From assembly GCA_963855995.1 (NCBI GenBank), contig OY979716.1:52413158-52477157 (forward strand): a stretch of DNA of 64,000 nt, written 5' to 3'. Positions within the stretch are counted from its first letter, which is position 1, and each line of letters starts with the position of its first letter. This DNA comes from Muricea muricata. Taxonomy: Eukaryota > Cnidaria > Anthozoa > Malacalcyonacea > Plexauridae. The translations under genes and the position numbers were made by a program. This document shows, piece by piece, positions 45,063 to 56,890 of this stretch. Under the pieces are notes generated by a model. The model searched no databases and had not been told where the DNA came from. It saw only the letters and a list, made by a program, of their open reading frames with translations.

Positions 45063-47330
45063 TCAACAAGTGAAACACATTGTAATATTAAGTTTTGCCT
45101 GCGGACTTAGTTTACTCATGGAAATTGGCAGCAATTTTGAGGTGAATGCTGAAGCAAGCTGTGACAACAAGTCCCCAGAAAACGTTTCTAATACTCCTTC
45201 CCAAGGGTCAGACTGTGTAAAGAACTCCAGGAGTGTTATTCCTAATGACCAAATATCACTTGGAGGGGTCGCTCTTTCCTTACCTAACAAACATTCTGGT
45301 GCCATATACGGGGTGTGCCTTCTAAAATAGATTCAACTACGGAGTGACTGAGGACTGACATGGAAGCATGTTGGCACAGACGCCCAAGCCCAAAATCACA
45401 CAATTTTGCTACATTCTGTTTAGAAACAAGCACATTGGCAGGCTTTATGTCACTGTGAACAACATTCAACTCGTGCAAGTATGCTACACCTTTCAATATA
45501 TCCCTAACAATGGCAGATTTTACAGCTTCATTTACGTGTTCTTCGTCCTCAATGTACTCTTGAAGAGTTTTCCCGTCAACAAACTCAGTGATCAATAAGA
45601 CATCATTCTTCTTGATAGACATTCCCATAAATGTTACAATATTCGGATGACGAAGTAGGCTGTGGATTTTTGCTTCTCTTTCAATGGACTCTTTGACAGT
45701 CGCACCACGCCGTATTTGTTTAATAGCTACATCTGTACATAGCCACGTTCCGTGATAAACTTTTCCAAAGGTACCCACACCAACAGGCACTTTCCAATTT
45801 ACATCGATCTTCTCGAGTGGTATTTCCACAATATGCTGCAGCTGTTGTTCAACTGACTGAATTGAAGTATTTTTTCTGATAAAAACAAACATTATAAAAT
45901 AGAATACATATCTGGTATATAGCACATTACAAGCGAGGCTGAGGGCCAAACAGTAAGTTTATCTTATCTGAAACCTTATTGGTTGGCCCGTCACCTTCAC
46001 TTCTATGTAGTTGCAACATCATTGGCAAATGCCAGTGTTTCCTTGTACGCTATATGTTATTTTCCTAACTTTTTAGTTTCAATATGTGTTTATGTATGTA
46101 TAGCTAAGCAATAAAGCAAATGGATATAAAGCAAATAGTTGGTTAAAGCATGAGTAGAGGAAACATAAAATGTAGTGGCGATACTGAATTTTCTGTTGTT
46201 CACAACACAATATAAATAACCCATACATGATATGACATACTTGTTAGGGCTAGTGTTGACTTCCAAAACCTTGACAGCAGACGAATTGAGAACCTTTTCT
46301 CCATATTGTATCTTGCAATGGTATACACCAGCTGAATTGACTCTAATAACAGGATGAAGCGTACCGCTGAGGTAAACATCTTCATTCTTGTACCAGGTGT
46401 ATGTAACACCAATTTCATTGTGAAAGTTGGTAACAATACCGATTAAAAGATTGCAGAGTCATAACCATTAATTTCGTCTGGTTCATGAAGTATTAGAGGA
46501 AGTTCGTTGTTTTCAAAGTCATTCATTGGGTAGATGTACGTTACTGGAAACATGCTGTCTACTTCCTTGTCTGGTTGCACATACACTTGGCCATTAACCT
46601 CGATACATCTTACAACAAATTCGTCATTACAAGGATGATACTCTTCTATTGGACACTCAAAACATTTTATTGATCGTTCTGTGAAGCAGTTAAGCCAACC
46701 TACAATACACCTGGAGCTGACTTCACTTGTATACTGTGATATCTCATCATGATTAAATTCCACTTCCATCGACTTTCTAAGGCCATCAATATATAAGGAT
46801 GGCTCTTGTTGAAGTTTTGTATCGTTTCTAGAATGCATGTCCCCACTGAAATTACCACTTGTGCTGGGATTGTTGAAAGGGATGGATGAGGAACTATCGC
46901 TTTGCTCAGTTTCCAACTGGGATTCACTGATGACTTCCTCAAGAAATTCACCGTCATCTGAATGTAAGCATTTGCTTGTTGTGAGTAGATAGAATCGAAC
47001 ACGAGAAGCATACAGCCCATGTTTGGTCAAATACTCAGAGACGGAGAAAGCTTCAGAACTTGTGCTTGTAGGTAAAATATCACCTGCAAATGTTCCAAGA
47101 ACACAATCACATTCATCCAGAGTTCCTGCCTTGTCATACTTGCTAACATTCCCAGGGAAGAAAATTTTCTTCGCTTCCTCCAGCAGTTGATGGGGTGAAT
47201 ATTCCCGAAAGGGGATCCTTCGCAACCACCACCTTTGTCTACTCCACGAATTTGCACATGCTCGGATGATGGACTTTCTCTGTGCCTCCATCCAAGATAA
47301 ATAAATGAAGTCCTTTGGCTTTGTTTCCAT
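45063..47330 (-). CDS. Ig-domain plus TKL-type protein kinase, host gene with frame breaks
   Basis: N-terminal frame 47330-46443 (METKPKDFIYLSWMEAQ..., unknown 295 residues); then an Ig-like domain at about 46440-46233 (VTYTWYKNEDVYLSG, then VNSAGVYHCKIQYGEKVL); then a GT-AG intron (about 46232-45876) joined in phase to the kinase. Kinase motifs: glycine loop VGVGTFGKVYHG, VAIKQI Lys, EREAKIHSLLRHPNIV, VVHSDIKPANVLV (HRD Arg is Ser), LCDFGLGRL, then MAPECL and SDIWSLGITLLEF. Defects: the frame shifts between GTP and MAPE (45300), the Ig part is one base out of frame with the upstream ORF, and the C-lobe stops at 45063 without the last helices. It is a pseudogene or has assembly errors. No signal peptide or membrane segment was seen. 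Confidence 0.6.
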
Positions 47331-48080
47331 AGTATTACCAAAAAAATGTTATTTATAGAAGATAATACTCACGAATATTTCCTTTTGCCAAATAAAATCG
47401 TTGTGTGAAATGTAAGGAAGTACCATGGGAAGTACAGACACAATGTTTTGCTTTTAAAGAGTTATCCCAAACCTTTATTTACATTTAACTAATATAAACA
47501 ATTTGTATAGGTCGTTGAACACGAGTAACGAGTTGTTTAAATAACTTAACAAACCCAAATATGTAGTGTAATATATTCCCAACCTTTGTAGATTGCTTTC
47601 CTTTGCAGCTTTTGTCTGCAGAATCTGCCTTAGCTGTCTTTTCAGAAGTACTCCTTTCTTTTCTTTCATTTTGCTCTTCATGTCTTATTTTGGAAACAAG
47701 TTCTTGTATTTTTTCCCTCCTTTCTTGTGAAGGCTCCATTACATTAATTATATGAACAAATATTTCGATGACTGTATTTGATTTGTCAGAAGTCGAAAGT
47801 CGGAAGTTGGAAGTCGGAAGTTTTGTCGAACACCAGAATTTTTTTAAGGCTCTGCAGAAAATTCCAGAATTGTGGCTAAGCAATTAAAATCCCTTTAAAC
47901 AACTATGTTAAACAAAAACAGCTAGGCAAAATACTTAACATTGAATTACGTTTAAACTTTAAAAATTCAGTAGACAGTTTGAAATCAGAAGTCAGAAGTC
48001 GGAACTCAGAAGTCGGAACACAGAAGTTGGAAGTGGGCCTTCTCAGCCATCGTACTATCCTAGTAATCAATATACTCTTC
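47331..48080. other. Spacer with GAAGTCG repeats and a charged short frame
   Basis: A minus frame 47883-47485 includes MEPSQERREKIQELVSKIRH, then EEQNERKERSTSEKTAKADS: charged and helical, no domain. AAGTCGGAAGTT-type repeats lie at 47792-47822 and 47985-48032. Confidence 0.35.
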
Positions 48081-50110
48081 CTAGATATTTACAGTATTTA
48101 CAAAATTAAGAATGTATTTACAGACTAGCCACTTGTGTTGAGCTCTCTGGCACCATTTCTTTGCAGCTTTTGGAGCAATAGGCTGCTTTCCAACATGGTA
48201 ACACAGTTCTGTATATTCATTTCTTCTTTTAACCATTCGGTGAAAAAAAGAACATATGATGAATGTACGGCATTGCGACCATGATTCTTTTAAGCCTGCT
48301 GGCCCAAACATTTACCTGCTCAGCTGCCAGTGTGTTAAATGATTCTGACAGGATGTTATCCGGGTTGTAGTTAATCTTGCACGAAGGGTCTTTGTGGTTT
48401 TGCAAATGTAGCCTGTCAATAACCTTTTCCACATTCTTCCACAACTTGTCAAACGGAGGAGGGAGAGGCAAATCCTTACGAGCAGCATGAAGGGAATTTA
48501 GATGACACATGTTTTCGTATGCTAGCACGGTTTCTTTCATAGCACGGGTAAGCTCAACATACTCGTACCACTATTTTTAAATGCCAAGAATTTGTTATAT
48601 AACCACACAATTGTTATAACAAACGCTTGCACATTACGACACACACTAAGACACACAATTACTTCCACAATTTCCAAATTTGTACAATGTAACTAATTAT
48701 AATGAAATATATAGCCAATAATTTCAATTTGCTTAATACTTTTCAGAGTCCAGTTTTTGCTTACTTGTAAAGAAGCTGCCAATACTCAATATGTCCACCA
48801 GCTGTAGCAATTATGAAAATTCCCCTTGACCATTTCTGCAGGTGCCTTTTTCCTATGGTGTCCTTGTTGCATGTGACTTCTTCCAGTTCCTCGCAATCTT
48901 TAAGAATACTTTGATTATTCGCCATAAATGACCTAGTACCTACAAGTTCAAAATATGGCATAGAAATGGTTTGTTTCAACATAAACAAACAGTTTTAACT
49001 TATTGACTATCAAATAGCAAATCACTCTAGTGCACCGTATTTAATATATTTACAGGGACTGTTGAGCCTGATGGGCAAAAAGCAATTGCACTGAATGCTC
49101 ACAGGACAATATTATAACCACTGCACCTTGGTATACTGCTGCACTGTCTTCACTAACTGGAGTTTCAGTGTTAATTTCTTTGAGTACATCACTTAGTTCT
49201 ATTGAATTAAAAATAATATTTTCACAACTGGTTTTACTCAGAGAGCTCTTATGTAAATTATGGTTGCCCTTGAGTATTCTTTAAAGAACAAAACAAGACA
49301 CCCTTGGTCCAAAATAAGCAGGTACTCATGATGTGAGCAGAGTTTGCTTGGTATCTCTAGGTAGTGTAGGTACTTTAGATACTCTGGTTTTCCTCCCTCT
49401 TTAAAACAAAAACATAAGGGACACACATTTATCAGTTTATGAGTACTACCATGTGCTACCATTTATATATAAATTGTTCAATGTTGTTAATTAACTCTGT
49501 ATTGTTCAACATTGTTGCACCTCAGATTGCAGATTGATCATTGAAGTTCAATATTGTCAATATTTATATTCAAGCACTGTTGGCAGTGCAACACTGCTCT
49601 TATGGTACAATCCTGTTATATCACAGCCCAAAGTTTGTGGCCACATGTTGCACTCAGAAATGTATGAACTCGTCAACGCATGTAAACATTTTTATTACAA
49701 GGAGATCTTGCCAAAGTACAGAGTGATAATGTGTTGTACTAGTATCTTATATGCACTTATTTTAGTTCAGAACTACTTGAGTACACATTATAGTGATGTA
49801 TACTGTATGGAATCATAATAACTGAAAACACTGTACCTTTCTTTTTCTTCTGGCAATAATTCAGAAATGACCTGAGTTTTGTTGGCATCCTATTCTGTTT
49901 CACCAAGGGAGAATGTCTATCACAAAAGGCTGACTGGTACTCAGGGTTTCTTGGGCAAACATCTGGATAGTTTATTTCTCCTTCATATCCAAGAATTCCA
50001 CATGAACAGGAAACATGCAATGTGCATAACACAGTTTCCAGTCACCATCCAGTACATACAACTGGCCACAGCCTTTTAAAACATCATCACATTATTAAAC
50101 ACCATCATGT
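48081..50110 (-). pseudogene. KDZ-like transposase relic
   Basis: Reading down the minus strand: GCGQLYVLDGDWKLCYAHC, then YPDVCPRNPEYQSAFCDRHS (Cys/His pairs), then a spacer, LQKWSRGIFIIATAGGHIEY (WQLLYK), then YENMCHLNSLHAARKDLPLP, LWKNVEKVIDRLHLQNHKDP, DILSESFNTLAAEQVNVWAS and MVKRRNEYTELCYHVGKQPI. This order is that of large transposon proteins related to Kyakuja-Dileera-Zisupton. Parts are spread over several frames (50032-49757, 49462-49238, 48988-48761, 48540-48229, 48311-48081) and separated by non-coding sequence, some of which may be introns. Terminal repeats were not found. Confidence 0.55.
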
Positions 50111-50626
50111 ATTTTATGTAAAATGATTAAATACTCTCTAGCCCAATTTGATGGCCACAGGCACATTCACAGGCACTCTCTAACTTGTAGCCTTTTAGAA
50201 AGCAACTGCTCAAAAGACTGTAAACAATTACATGCATTAATCATTAATAGCTTATTTGAAATAGTCATTCGGCAGTGACTAGATTGCGCCGCCAGGGAAA
50301 ACAGACCGAGAGAGAGACGATTATAGAATCTTGGATCGCGTGACACTACTACATACAGTACTATGTGTCTGTCTCGAACTGTCTGCCTTTGCTGTACGCT
50401 TTTTATGAAGTAAGTCGTGCTGTTGTTGAATCACCAGAAGTTTGCGGGTGATGAGGAGGAAAGCCATAGACGGCGCACACACCATATGCATGACGTGACC
50501 TGCGTGATCGAAACGGCCCGCTCCCGTGCTGCGCGAGCAACTCTGATGCAAACTCAACTCACGAAAGCACCGCCTGCACGCACGCCAAAGTGAGGGCGAT
50601 AAAGGCTTGTCCATCCCGGCCAAGGT
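50111..50626 (+). promoter_or_regulatory. Upstream region of the U2 snRNA gene
   Basis: GC-richer sequence just before the U2 start. The octamer-like ATGCAAAC lies at 50546-50553 (one base off ATGCAAAT). No proximal sequence element could be named because its consensus is unknown to me for this lineage. Confidence 0.3.
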
Positions 50627-50652
50627 ATCGCTTCTCGGCCTTTTGGCTAAGA
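50627..50652 (+). ncRNA. RNU2: U2 snRNA gene, piece 1 (nt 1-26)
   Basis: ATCGCTTCTCGGCCTTTTGG CTAAGA matches the first 26 nt of animal U2 at every base. This is the part that pairs with U6 in the spliceosome. Directly after it the sequence switches to the first LINE. Confidence 0.93.
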
Positions 50653-50699
50653 ATATAACTAATCCTTTGGTGATTGATTATAGATATTCAAGCAAGAAG

Positions 50700-51077
50700 A
50701 AAGAAGAACCTGTGAAAAAGAGCCTGCTAAGAAGACCCAGCTAAGAAGATCCAACTAAGAAGATCCAGTCTCAAGAGCCGTCCAGAGGTCCTGGTGTCTT
50801 CTGCTGTTGTTGGCTGGCCCTGGTTCTCCTGACCTTGGTCCTGCCGCTGGCCGTCACTCCTTTTGGCCTGTCTTTGGTCCGTGGTCCAGCTCGTGTTTGT
50901 GTGCTTTGGCCTGGACTCCGCTGTGTATATTTGGTGTGCTCGTGTGTATTGGCTTGGACTTTTCGTGTATATATTTTGGTGTGCTCGTGTGTGTGAACTG
51001 GAACTTTTCGAGTTGGTTCGTCCCAAATAGGGGCCAACTCTGGTACGTTTTAAAATTTATTTATTTACTGGTTAACA
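50700..51077 (+). repeat. 5' UTR of the Tx1-like LINE with short tandem repeats
   Basis: Three CTAAGAAGAYCCA units at 50727-50770, then two 40-50 bp units with TTTGGTGTGCTCGTGTGTRT and GGACTTTTCGTGTATAT at about 50928-51010. No open frame. Confidence 0.55.
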
Positions 51078-52338
51078 ATGCCCATTTATGAGCATAAGAG
51101 GGCGGTACTATGTACCATACCCGCCATGGCTCTCACACCAGCCCCAACCCTGGCGGGAATATTAGATGATCTAGAGGGCCAGATGAGCTCCGAAAATATG
51201 AAAAACAGAGTGTGCAACATCATGCAGCATGGCAGCAAGGCCTTTATACTACACTTGGCCAGTCCAGAGCAAGTGCCTGATTTTGTAGCTCACGGGTATA
51301 CTTTCAGAGGGCACCAACTTCACCTAGCCCCCGTCAAATCCACTGCTATAGTTGTTTTGGATCAATTCCCCTACGGTTTACCTAAGGAGGCTGTTACGAA
51401 TGTCATTGCAAAATATGGCACTGTCTCGGGGTACAAAGCAATCACCCATAAAGGATATCACATGTCCAAATTCCGGCTGGAGATAGAACTCCGACAGGAT
51501 ATCCCCAGTCGAATTAACGTCCAGGGGAACCCTATAAATGTCTTTTATAAGAATCAGCCGCGGTCTTGTTTTATATGTCGCCAAGCTGGCCACGAGGCCA
51601 AAACCTGCCCACGTAAAGCGGGTCCTGCACGTCCCTCTGACCAACCAACAGGTCCTCTCTCCTTCACGGCGATTATGGCTGGGGCAAAAACTCCCGGGCG
51701 AAGATAGCGCAGATCCTCCCCCGACGAAGGAACCTGGGCAGCAACCCAAACCAGATGAGCTGCCAACGATGGACATGGAAGTGTCCGATGCAGCAGTAGA
51801 TCCGAAGACCATCTTGCCTTCGGAAGTTAAGTCCGTCCCGCCTCCTCAACCCGAGTTACCCGCACAGCCTGTTGTCGAGTCGGTAGTCCCAAGTGATCAT
51901 ACGATTGTTCCGCCAGCCGGCGATGAGAACGTGCGTCTCCCGTCAGTTGTAGAAACCCAGAAAACCTCCAATATGGAAGCTCCCCCTCCACCAGTCCTAG
52001 ACGACCCCAAGTCCTCGACAACTGCAGAACCCTCCACTCAAGAACTGTTCAAATGGTTCGAGAACACGCCACCATCATTCCATCCACGTCCAAGCGACGC
52101 CTCCGAGCAGTCAGATCCTTCCCAATCTGCCACCGATACGGCGACACCCAGTCCATTGAAGAGTCTCAGGTCAAAATCTGCGAAGCGTAAACACTCGTCT
52201 CCTAAACGATTGGGTAGCACCCTACATGGCAGTGGTCGCAACAGGACTCACCCCGCCATGCCCACCGGTGGCAAGAAGAAGAAGCCCTCTACCGCCAAGC
52301 AGTCCACCCTCCCAAAGAACCCCGATGAGGAACACTAA
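51078..52338 (+). pseudogene. LINE ORF1 (gag-like, CCHC zinc knuckle)
   Basis: Frame 51078-51707 (MALTPAPTLAGILDDLEGQM) has an RRM-like middle (VVLDQFPYGLPKEAVTNVIA) and ends in one zinc knuckle, CFICRQAGHEAKTC. The reading then shifts near 51690 to frame 51538-52338, a long Pro/Ser/Thr-rich and basic tail (SAKRKHSSPKRLGSTLHG). ORF1 proteins bind the LINE RNA. Its stop overlaps the ORF2 start (ATG at 52324) by about 15 bp. Confidence 0.75.
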
Positions 52339-55300
52339 TATCTTAACCCTCAACGTGCAGGGCTTGCGTGGGCAGGCCTCTAGGGACATATTATTCGCAT
52401 GGGTTTTATGTTTAAATATTGATATTCTCTAGGTGCAAGAAACGCATGCCAACTCCATCCAGGAATTCTCCTCCTGGGTGGAGGATTATAATACTAGGGC
52501 CCCGCCGCACAAGCAATTGTGTTGCAAAAGTTCACCGGGTAGCGCGCGCTCCTCGGGTGTTGCTATTCTCTTTCGCCCCCTCTTTCAGGTTAAACATGTT
52601 CGAAGGGATGACTGTGGACGCCTAATTGTTGTTGATTTTTCCGGCAACAATTTTGACTTCCAAGTCATGTGCCTATATGCGCCGAATTCTAGGGATGAAG
52701 GGCGTCAGTTTTTTGAGTCCCTTTATCAATCTATTGATCCAGACATCCCAATCGTGATGTGTGGGGATTTTAATGCAACGGTCGATCCTCATGTCGATCG
52801 TTTTGGATGCAACCCTGTATCCCCCTGGGCAAACAATTGGGCCTCCGCTCATCGACAGTTGATGAGTACATTCGATCTCTGCGATGCTTGGCATGCTCGT
52901 CGCCCCAAAGTCAAGGAATTCACCTGGAGGAGGACAAATGGTGCCCAGGGTTCGCGTATCGATATGATCTGGTTACCTGCGCGTTATTTGGGCCTGGTCA
53001 GGCAGATAGAAACTACACCGTATCTTCGGTCTGACCATCAGTGCGTGTATCTCGAGATCAACTTCCCTTGGGGCGTCGAGCGACGTCCCGGACTGTGGAA
53101 ATTTAACGTTTCGTTACTGCAACGTGAGGCCTTTTGCACCGGAGTTGAAGAACTCTGGTGCAGTTGGCGCCACGAGAAGGGGGTTTTCTCTCCTTTCAAA
53201 TTGGTACAAAGCCGGCAAAGTACGATTGCGACAGTTTGTTGTCGATTTTTCGCGTAATCTTGCGCAGGAGAACGGCGACAAATTTGCCGGGTTGAATTCC
53301 AGGCTTGCGGATCTAGAACGACGGGTTCATCGTGGTGAAAATCTCTCCGTGCTTCTAGATGAGGCTAGGGCTGAGCTTGAGGAGTTTTTATCTCACCAAG
53401 CTCAGGGTGCTAAGTTACGGGCGCAGGTCCGGGAGGTTGTTGAAGGGGAGAGGTCAACGGCATATTTCCTCAGGAAGGAAAGAGTTTGAGGCCAGCAGAA
53501 ACTGATCAATGCCATTCAGCGGCGTGATGGGACTGTGGTCACGAGCAAAACTGACGTTATGAATGTCTGGAGTGAGTTTTATTTTCGTTTGTTCTTATCG
53601 CAGGAATTGTCCGAAGGTGACCAAGGGCTCTTTCTCGACTCCATCGAACGTAGACTCACTCCAGCCGAATCTAGGTTGTGTGAGGGGGACCTCACCATTG
53701 AGGAATGTTCGAAAGCCCTTTCGAACATGCCATCAGCTAAATCGCCCGGGGTAGACGATTTCCCAGCTGAATTTTTTCGGCGTTTTTGGGACACGTTGGG
53801 CCCAGATTTAGTAGAAGTATACAACACTTGTTTTCACCACGGTCGACTTTGCCAATCCCAAAGAAATGGGGCCATCACTCTTTTGTATAAGAAGGGGGAT
53901 TGCCTTGATCCGGCGAACTGGAGGCCCATCACTCTTTTGTGTGTGGACTACAAGATCGCCGCTAAGGCCCTAGGGAACTGTCTTCTGCAGGTGATCGCCT
54001 CGGTGGTTTCACCCGACCAGTCCTGTGGTATCCCAGGTCGGTCCCCTGCTGAAAACGTCAGGTTGCTTTTGGACGTAGCATGTTATGCGGACCAAAACAA
54101 CATAGGAGGAGCGATCGTCTCCTCAGATCAGGAGAAGGCTTTTGACAGAGTGGAAATCTCATTCTTGATGAAAGTTTTAGGACGCATGGGATTTGGCCCG
54201 TCCTTTAGGGCATGGATTAGGTTACTCTATACCGACGTGCACTCCGCTGTCGTCGTGAATGGTTTCGTTACGGAGCCTTTTCCGGTGACCAGGGGGGTGT
54301 GCCAAGGTTGTCCACTCTCGCCTTTGTTGTACGTTCTGGCGATGGAATCGTTGGCATGTGCGGTTCGAGCTGATCCAAAGATCGATGGCTTCCCTCTTCC
54401 GGGGGGGAACAACGTAGTGAAGCTCTCGCAGTATGCTGATGATACCTCAAGCTTTGTGTGTAGCGATGCGGCTTTGCATGCGCTGTTTGGCCTGTTCGCG
54501 AAGTACGAGCGAGCCAGTGGGGCGCGCTTGAACCAAGGCAAGTGCTGCGGTCTCTTGCTCGGCCCCTGGCGGACTCGTACTTCACTCCCGGTGGATTTAA
54601 AATGGACGTCTAGTTACATCGAGGTCCTGGGGGCGAGAATCTCTCCGGATGGTTCTCAAGACTGGGAGCCTGCGCTCAAAGCACTAGACCGTGTTTTCGT
54701 TTCCTGGCAACACCGCAGATTATCATATCGGGGGTGCGCGTTAGTTGCATGCATGCTGGGTGTTTCTGGTACTTGGGTTCCACGGTGCCTGTGGACTCTC
54801 ACCTAGCCCCTAGGATAAGCAGAACAGTTTTTTCCTTCATATGGGACTATAAGAGGGAGTGGCTCAGTCGGTCTTCGGCCTCTTTACCCCCCTCCCGAGG
54901 AGGGTTGGGTGCTATAGATATTGCTTCGAAGCTGGCATCACTCCGGGTGATGTGGATTAAGCGCTTCCTCGTTGGTCGCGAACATCCTTGGAAATGCTTT
55001 TTTCGGCATTTCCTTTGCCGCGCTTTTCTTTCCGAACCAGTCGAACGAGTTTTTGCATTCACTAAGATCGGCCCATCAACTATGAGACGATTACCAGTTT
55101 TTTACCAGCAAGTTTTAGACTCATGGCTCCGTTTTGGGACTATTGCAACAGTTGACACTGAATGGATAGTTTATTGCGAACGTCATCAGCACATTGCGTT
55201 GAAAGACCTTTCCGCCCACCGCGCTTATCTGCAGTTGCGTGGCTTTCCCACACACCGTTGTATTACCAAATTTAAAGACTACAATATTGACTGGCCCTCA

Positions 55301-55867
55301 ATTTGGCGAGACCTTGATGACTACTTCATCGATAAATCCATTTGGAAAACTAACTTTCTAGTGGCCCATGGGATACTACCGACAACAGACCATCTCCAAC
55401 GGTGGGGGATAGCCATCCATCAGCCCCTATGCCATTGTGGGGATACAGAAACGCAAGAACACCTACTCGAACAGTGTCCCCTGTTACAACACGCAGTTCG
55501 CTGGTTCGAGGGGTTGCTGGCTCAATCACGGCCACAACATCGCCTCTTGAACGCACACGTCCGGTTCGGTTTTCCGTCTTCGGCCGGGATTCCGGCCGGA
55601 TTTAAATTTCTGCTGGCAACCCTGCACCATTACATTTGGGTCGCACGAAATGCGTGGCAATTTGAGGGACTTCGTCCAGATCCTCAGGCCTTGGTCGAGA
55701 AGATCGAAGCTACGTTCCGTTTTGTCTCGAGAGTCCAACAGCGAATCACTCTCACCTCCTTTTACGAGGACGAGTGGCTCGCTGGAGGAATGCTGGTACC
55801 TTTGTTGTCTCGGCTTGATGCTCTTGTCCCAGATGAGTGCACTCCACCCCATCTAGGGTCGGTTTAA
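52324..55867 (+). pseudogene. LINE ORF2 (APE endonuclease, reverse transcriptase)
   Basis: The APE domain comes first: ILTLNVQGLRG, VQETHA, YAPNSRD, VMCGDFNAT, SRIDMIWLPA, RSDHQCVYLEI. The RT follows: NWRPITLLCVDYKIAAKAL, SSDQEKAFDRV, RGVCQGCPLSPLLY and the catalytic SQYADDTSSF. The C-terminal part carries CHCGDTETQEHLLEQC (C-x-C-x7-H-x4-C), normal for L1/Tx1 ORF2. Seen breaks: TAG at 52430-52432 just before VQETH, a frame shift within about 53124-53257, TGA at 53487-53489, and a shift near 54734-54806. About 1,180 codons in all. Confidence 0.88.
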
Positions 55868-56873
55868 TTATGGATAATTGGCTCGGTGGTCTGGCAACAG
55901 GCCTGCTGCTTCGCATTCTAATTATGTAGCATTCCTGAGGGGGGATGTCTCACGAGTAACGCCTCGCCGTTAGGGGGAGGCTTTCTTAAGCCGTATTCTC
56001 TCCTTTAGGATTTAAGCGGGGGGGGGCGAAGGAAATTTGTTTCCCTTCCCTCCTGCGTCTTTGCCGTATTTGGGGTTTGCTACCTCATCCCCGGGGAGGG
56101 GAGTGGTCTACCCGGGCTCTCCTCTCTCTCAGCGTGTTTTAGTTAGGTTTTGCTTACAGCGCTTCCACGTGTATCGCTGCTGGTTCTTCGATTTTCCAGC
56201 CTTTATGTTAAATGTTGTGACGTTTTCGTCCGCTTGGTATGCCCAGGGGTCGCCTTAGGTGGTTGTTACTGCTGGTGCATGCCGGGCACTTGTGCTGTGC
56301 CGTCCATTGTCACCTTGTCAGGTATGTTTGTTATTAACGTATTTACCTAAAATAGCCTACAAATATTGCATGCACTCGAGGCATAGTATCTGTTCGGTTT
56401 TGCAGCAGTTCTTTTTTCGATTGTAACGTCCCGTCTCAGCATGTGTTCGTAGCTGAGTTTTTGGCCTCGGTGATGCGGGGGTCGCCTTAATTGGTTGTAC
56501 TGCCGTTTTTTACCGGGGTCTCATTAATTTTTGACTGTCGGCTCGCCGGGGTTTTACGCTTCGGCGGTCACGATAGATTTAATGTTTATTGATCTATGTT
56601 TTCCCAAGGGTGCTGTTCATGTCGACGCCACAATCGTCAGTTCCACCTATCCTTGCCATTCATCACCATAGGTTAGGGACCCCCGGGCAGGCGGGCCCTT
56701 CTGGTCCAACCGCTCGGGCCATTCACAGTTGTTATCATGGCACGGGGGAGGGGATCATACCCCCTGAAGGTCTGCGTCGCTAAGTAGCGGCCCCCCTGGG
56801 TACGGCGATATCACGGGGTCCAGGCTCCATTGCACCGTCGGAGTCGATAAGTCCCTCGTCGTTTCATCCAAAA
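55868..56873 (+). other. 3' UTR of the Tx1-like LINE
   Basis: About 1 kb without a gene, GC-rich at the start (a GGGGGGGG run near 56020), ending CATCCAAAA before the U2 sequence. No poly-A tail beyond a few A. Confidence 0.6.
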
Positions 56874-56890
56874 TAAGATCAAGTGTAGTA
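56874..56890 (+). ncRNA. RNU2: U2 snRNA gene, piece 2 (nt 22-38)
   Basis: TAAGATCAAGTGTAGTA equals U2 nt 22-38 exactly; the first five bases repeat the end of piece 1. It ends with GTAGTA, the sequence that pairs with the intron branch site. Confidence 0.9.

Larger units (their letters stand above)
50653..56873 (+). mobile_element. Tx1-clade (Keno-like) LINE inserted in U2
   Basis: 6.2 kb, in the same orientation as U2, GC-richer than the surroundings. The upstream junction is U2 nt 26; after the element U2 resumes with TAAGATCAAGTGTAGTA, so TAAGA (nt 22-26) is present on both sides and is the likely target duplication. It has two genes: a gag-like ORF1 with one CCHC knuckle and an ORF2 with APE endonuclease, reverse transcriptase and a C-terminal Cys/His motif. 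Keno elements of the Tx1 clade are known to insert in U2 genes. At least five frame breaks make this copy inactive. Confidence 0.85.

Noticed and set aside
45049-45330. Plus-strand 93-codon frame over the kinase
   Set aside because: It is the antisense shadow of the conserved kinase C-lobe.
50727-51037. Minus-strand frames of 88-99 codons over the LINE 5' UTR
   Set aside because: Low-complexity, antisense to a repeat-rich leader, no domain.
54227-54585. Minus-strand frames over the LINE RT core
   Set aside because: Shadows of ORF2; the plus-strand RT motifs are unambiguous.
56384-56395. TAGTATCTGTTC, a 12-nt match to U2 nt 34-45 inside the first LINE's 3' UTR
   Set aside because: About one 12-nt match to some part of U2 is expected by chance in a window of this size; flanks do not extend it.
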